The notes beneath the pieces are model-generated. The model made no database searches. It saw only the letters and a list, made by a program, of their open reading frames with translations, and was not told the origin of the DNA. This document shows, one piece after another, positions 20,868 to 25,304 of a DNA stretch of 25,304 bases. Every line of letters begins with the position of its first letter. The first letter of the stretch is position 1. This DNA comes from Mesaphorura yosii (Eukaryota > Arthropoda > Collembola > Poduromorpha > Tullbergiidae), in the NCBI GenBank assembly GCA_009869945.1, contig WIXG01000710.1, forward strand, positions 1 through 25,304, written 5' to 3'. A program made the translations under genes and the position numbers.

Positions 20868-23800
20868 TTGTCTCGAGTTTCCTGTTGGGCACGCCGTCGA
20901 TTTTTACCCAAAATGACAATGACACGTTGTCGTATCCTGTGCGGGCTCGGGCGCGTAGGCGTCAGGCAGGATTTCTCAGCTTGTCGCACCCAAAATGCAA
21001 ATACGAGATACCGCACCAAATCCAAGACGAAGACGATGGTGACACCCCACAAATGAGTTTTGACTATAAGTTCTAATGTTCTGAAGATTTTCGTGGTTTG
21101 TGGCGTGGGTAGAAGCCACGGTGGCAGCAGCACTTCGACTTGACTTGACTTTTGCTTTATGGCACTATGAAGTCCGTCTCGACGAGTTTTGACACTCGCA
21201 AATTGTAAATTCTGAATTGCACACGACGATTTACGACCACTTTGTCACCTCACCGTGAATTCTGTCTGCCTTGGCTGATTTAGTTTATTGCTCTGCCTTG
21301 GTTGACTTAACTTTATTGCACTCGAGTCTTCATCTTTCTTATTGAATTGAGGCTTCTATTCGCGAATCGCGTTCATTTGCGATGAGTCAGCTACTTAACA
21401 CGCTTAAAATGCGCCCGCACGTCCACTCGCGACGCGGAATAGGTCAAATTGGACGAAGATCACGTAATCGAGTTTGAATTTGGTCGAGTTTTGTTCTCTG
21501 ACTCGATCAAGCGAAGAATTCTTGTCGTTTGAGATTAGAATCGAGTCTCTCGTCGTTTGGTAGCCGTGTGCAGGTTTCGGAAGCAGAAGCCAGACTAAAT
21601 ACTGGTAGCCTGAATCTCCAAATACAGATCGCTCGTACATCTTTCGTGTTTAGCGTTCAGGTGCCTACGCGTACGCAGGCAGGAGCGGCAGCAGCAGCAG
21701 CCCCGCATCGCATAAAAGGGGCGCTGCACGTATAAAATTCATTGTACAGCGTGTACGCGTACAGCAGCCGGAGCTTCTGCTTGATAATTCCACCTTCTTT
21801 CTTTCGATTTTTATTATACCACCAGAAACATCACCAGAAATCGTGGTAGCCTGTGCAGGAGAATAGAAAGAACAGGAGACGGACCGCATCGGCCTGGCAG
21901 TTGGCGTCTGGCATTTTAATGTAAAATCTCGCTGTGCGTGCGAGTGAGTGCAGCAGACTAGACGCGAGTTGCCAGTGTTTCTCTGTTGTGGGTGCAGTCA
22001 ACCAGTAAATAAAGCAGTGGCTCTTTTGTGGGCTCTTGGCTACCTCCTCCAACCGTCAGCAATTGGCTTCGTACGCAAGAGCTCGCGGACGACGCTCCAC
22101 CCTGCAGTGAACAGCGAACCGACGCAAGTTGCAGCCCATCAACAGCAACCACGCGAAATACTGATTCGGGATGCGATACGCCGAGCAGATATGCTGCGCC
22201 ACGGCTCCGCACTTCGGCACAGCAGATGCGGATGCGGGGCGAAGAGATGTGGTGGAAATTTACATGAAAATTCGCTTTAAATGCTCGAACCTAAACTGAG
22301 GACACAAAAACTAAAACTGCACCGTAGCAATTCATGCGATACATGTAAAATATGAATTCAAGCTGGCAGCTCGTTCAGACACAGATTTATAATTTAAAGC
22401 TTGACATTCTGGTCCGAAAATTCGTGAATCTGGTCGGAAATCGCAAAAAATCCATGAATCTAGTCCCAGAATACTATTTTGACGATCGGTACAGAAAAAT
22501 GGCAAGTGCAGGCGAAAATTCGATTAACTTGTTCAAAAGACTCGAAATTCTGTTGCAAATTGGGGCGATGTGAGAAATGAAGGCAAACTTTGACTTAAAA
22601 CTCGAAGTCCCAGCAGAAATCCACGTCTTAATAGCATGTTCAATCAAAAATCTTTAATAAAATCTCAACAATTTCGTATTCTTAATTCGCACAAACGCCT
22701 GACGCACCAAAGTGTACTCGCGACGCGTGTATGCATTTTGAAAAATGGTAAACGTATTTTGACAGCTCGCGTATGAAGGCGCATGGCGCGTTGTCAAATG
22801 TCATTTCTTTCATGTGCAAGTCTTCGTCTTCTTACGGCCTGACTTGACTTGACTTGTGGACTTGTCTGCTGTCATCTTCTGAAGAAGTCTCCGAGCTCAC
22901 TTGTTTTGAATACAAATGCAAATTTTGGGTGCTGCAAACAATTCTTCTTCGAATACGAACACGAATGTGAGTGCAAACGCAGAATCCATTCATCACACAG
23001 CCGAGACGGTCAGAATGATCATTGCCAGCATAAATGCCATTTACAGCGCAATTTATGATCACTGCTCGCTCAGTGTTCGTGTTCAGTGCTTTCTGGCAAA
23101 TAACAACCAGTTATGCAAAAAATTCCGCTGCTGCCTGCTGCCTGCAAAGAAGCAATTGCAATTGCAATTGCAATGACAATAACGAGCATTTCACATGCCA
23201 GGCCACATTTTTATTGTACTAACTTCCTCGCAATAAATTACTCGCTTAATAAGGCGAAGGCGAATGGCAAATATGGGCTCGTAAAATTGAACGGACTCAA
23301 ACAGAATGGATGTGGAAGTCAACAGGCTTGACCCCTGCACACTGCGCAGCGCAGGCTCCAAGAACTGCAGTTCCTTTGACATTTATGCATTACACTGCTT
23401 AATGGAGGTATTGTTGCTCATGTTCGGTGTCTAAATGTCTCACGACTCACGATTTTAATGTAAGCCTGTAAAATGAAATGGGCTCAATTTAAGTTTCGCA
23501 TTCGCATTCTTATCAAACTAATTTATGATCATGGCGCAGCGTAGCAGTGGAATTTGACCAATTTGGAATGCAGTACAATGCGAAATTGGAGTTGGCAATT
23601 GGCGATTGTTCTCGACTCGACCGTATTTCGAATTCTGGGTTAATTGCTGGTTGGTCGGCAGGCCGAAACGATGCCAATTGCCACAATTCGGTTGGCGCTT
23701 CCTTTGAACTCATGAATTGGACTCAATAACTCAATTCAAGTCAGGTTTTCCAGTCTACATAAATAATACGGAATCGAGGATCAGGGCCAGACCAGAGTCA

Positions 23801-25304
23801 AATTACTAGATTAATTCAATCAGCCCGCCGCGCCGGACCATCAAATAAAATGCCGAATGCGTGAGTACAAAAGAGTTTTATGGCCCCGCTCACGCCATGT
23901 CAATCGTCAACCGACTTATCACCTCTTACATAAACGAACAAGATCAGCATTGCATTGGCATTATTAAACGGATTAGAGTATTAATTTGGATTGCGCGCCG
24001 TCGCTTGCCGCTTGTCGGGTGGTCGGTCATTCACGGATTACGGGCCAAATTGCCCAATGCACTGTACTGCACTGGCGATGTACGTGCAATTCAGTTAATC
24101 AGGAGTCGGTTGGTCGGTCAAGAAGGCAATGAAATGTATTCGGCATGCGAATGCGAGTACGGGCGCACTGGCAACTGGCACGTTCGGAGAACGCAGAGTG
24201 TTAAGAAATAACATTGAAATTCAATCAAGTATGTCAACAGACACAGAAAAGAAACGAAATTGACTCGACTCGACAGGCCCGGCTGCCCAAAATCACGTTC
24301 ACGTCCACCATCCACGTACGCTCTTGACGCGTTTCGTCTGACGGTCGGCATTGCGTATTGCCTCTTGCGTGGGCCGCCGCAATGAAATGAATGAATTACA
24401 TCTGGCGCTGGCGTATTAGATTACACAATTATTCTGGTACTTGTGACTTGAGTAAACATTGACCAGTACTCGCATCGCATCGCAAGGCACGAATTGGTAA
24501 TAAAATGAATGATCTAATCCTGACGCCTGACATGGTGATGGTGTGGCGATTGGTGGCATCTGTCTTGGTCTCCTTCGGCTCGTGGTGCCTGGTGCCTTGC
24601 CTGAAGATGTGATGATGTGGGCAATCTGTTCCTCTTTCCCTATCTGCTCGTCATCGCAGAGTAGAGAAGAGAGTAGACTGACTGGAATCCGCACTGTGCA
24701 GTGATGTGACTACACCAAGCCATAACCCAAAGTTGTTTTTACCGATTAGTGATTAGGATTATGGTTATGATTACTGTTGTTGATTCGAATTACAATAGAA
24801 ACAGAGACGATGGCGCTGACGACATAACACGACCTTCTCTTTGGTTTTGGTTTTGCTTTGGCTGCGGGGTTCCAGTATCGATTTCGATTCTGATCTAGAC
24901 TGATTCTGATTTCTGTGTTAAGAATTATGCACGAAGCTCCACGCGGCATCTGCCGTGCGATTTTCAATAAAATTCTGTCAACAATTCTTTATGCTCTTGA
25001 ATTACTTTCTCTGAAGAATAAGTTTCTTTTCCTGAAACAATTATTCCAGAGCAAATCAGAATTATCTTGGAGCTTCGGGCCTATGATCATGGTGCATGTC
25101 TTTCATAAATCAAAGCAATATGAATCACAATTTTTGTGCAGTCATATGCCATGCCCATCCTTCTGCCCAAATTCTGTCACTTCCTTTCATTCTTTGCTCC
25201 ATTTGATTGTGGCCGTAAAGCAAAGGAAATATTTATGCTGATGTATTAATTTTGGGGGAATTCGGCAATTAAGAAAGCATTTATCAAGTAGTCAAGCAAA
25301 ACTT
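20868..25304. other. Non-coding region upstream of the odd-family gene
   Basis: The left part should contain the 5' untranslated region and promoter of the minus-strand gene, but no clear TATA/Inr pair was found. Bases 21660-22260 are GC- and CpG-richer than their surroundings and include plus-strand TATA-like words (CATAAAAG near 21711, TATAAAA at 21731-21737). Bases 22370-22560 have a degenerate repeating pattern. Bases 23152-23174 are a GCAATT microsatellite. Open frames up to 116 codons have no recognisable domains. I see no gene. Confidence 0.5.
23152..23174. repeat. Hexamer microsatellite (GCAATT)n
   Basis: About four tandem GCAATT units. Each unit is part of a self-complementary ATTGCAAT word, so the run can fold on itself. 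It is non-coding. Confidence 0.9.

Noticed and set aside
21948..22280. A 110-codon plus-strand open frame in GC-rich DNA
   Set aside because: No recognisable domain. The raised GC lowers stop-codon frequency, so open frames on both strands are expected.
22745..22800. Imperfect inverted repeat TGACAGCTCGCG ... CGCGTTGTCA
   Set aside because: Arms are short and mismatched and no transposon ends or duplications flank them. Too weak for a MITE or hairpin RNA call.
1..25304. tRNA, rRNA, known arthropod microRNAs and CRISPR arrays
   Set aside because: I looked for T-arm-like motifs, regularly spaced repeats and a set of well-known arthropod microRNA mature sequences by eye on both strands and saw no convincing match. 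A covariance-model scan would be decisive.

Overview
The window looks like nuclear DNA from an arthropod other than Drosophila. The exact group cannot be told from sequence alone. Two zinc-finger genes of the odd-skipped family have spliceosomal introns of 75 to about 980 bp with GT-AG ends. Coding exons are GC-rich. They sit in long, AT-richer, simple-sequence-rich non-coding DNA. There are no operons, CRISPR arrays or bacterial-type signals.

Layout. Bases 1-3166 are a degenerate mosaic on the minus strand. It holds the gag/protease part of an LTR retrotransposon running off the left edge (with a candidate -1 frameshift site), an intron-bearing Hsp70-like ATPase-domain relic lacking both its N-terminus and its substrate-binding half, and a probable solo LTR (2928-3166) flanked by ATAAA. 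Bases 3167-9197 are non-coding apart from the 5' leader of the next gene. Bases 9198-9703 (+) carry a two-exon drumstick (drm) homologue, followed by a poly(A) signal near 10222. Bases 10.3-18.0 kb are non-coding, with one convincing TATA + Inr core-promoter match at 14209-14242. Bases 18230-20867 (-) carry a three-exon, five-finger odd-skipped family gene of the Sob/Bowl type, ending in an eh1-like Groucho-recruitment motif. Bases 20.9-25.3 kb show no gene I can support.

How the genes relate. drm and the five-finger gene are convergently oriented paralogues about 8.5 kb apart. Both are interrupted by a phase-2 intron at the same place: within the Arg codon right after the first zinc-binding His of finger 2. 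In Drosophila, Drm antagonises Lines and so frees Bowl/Odd-type factors, so the pair may be functionally as well as evolutionarily linked. The surrounding non-coding DNA probably includes their regulatory sequence, but I cannot identify individual enhancers.
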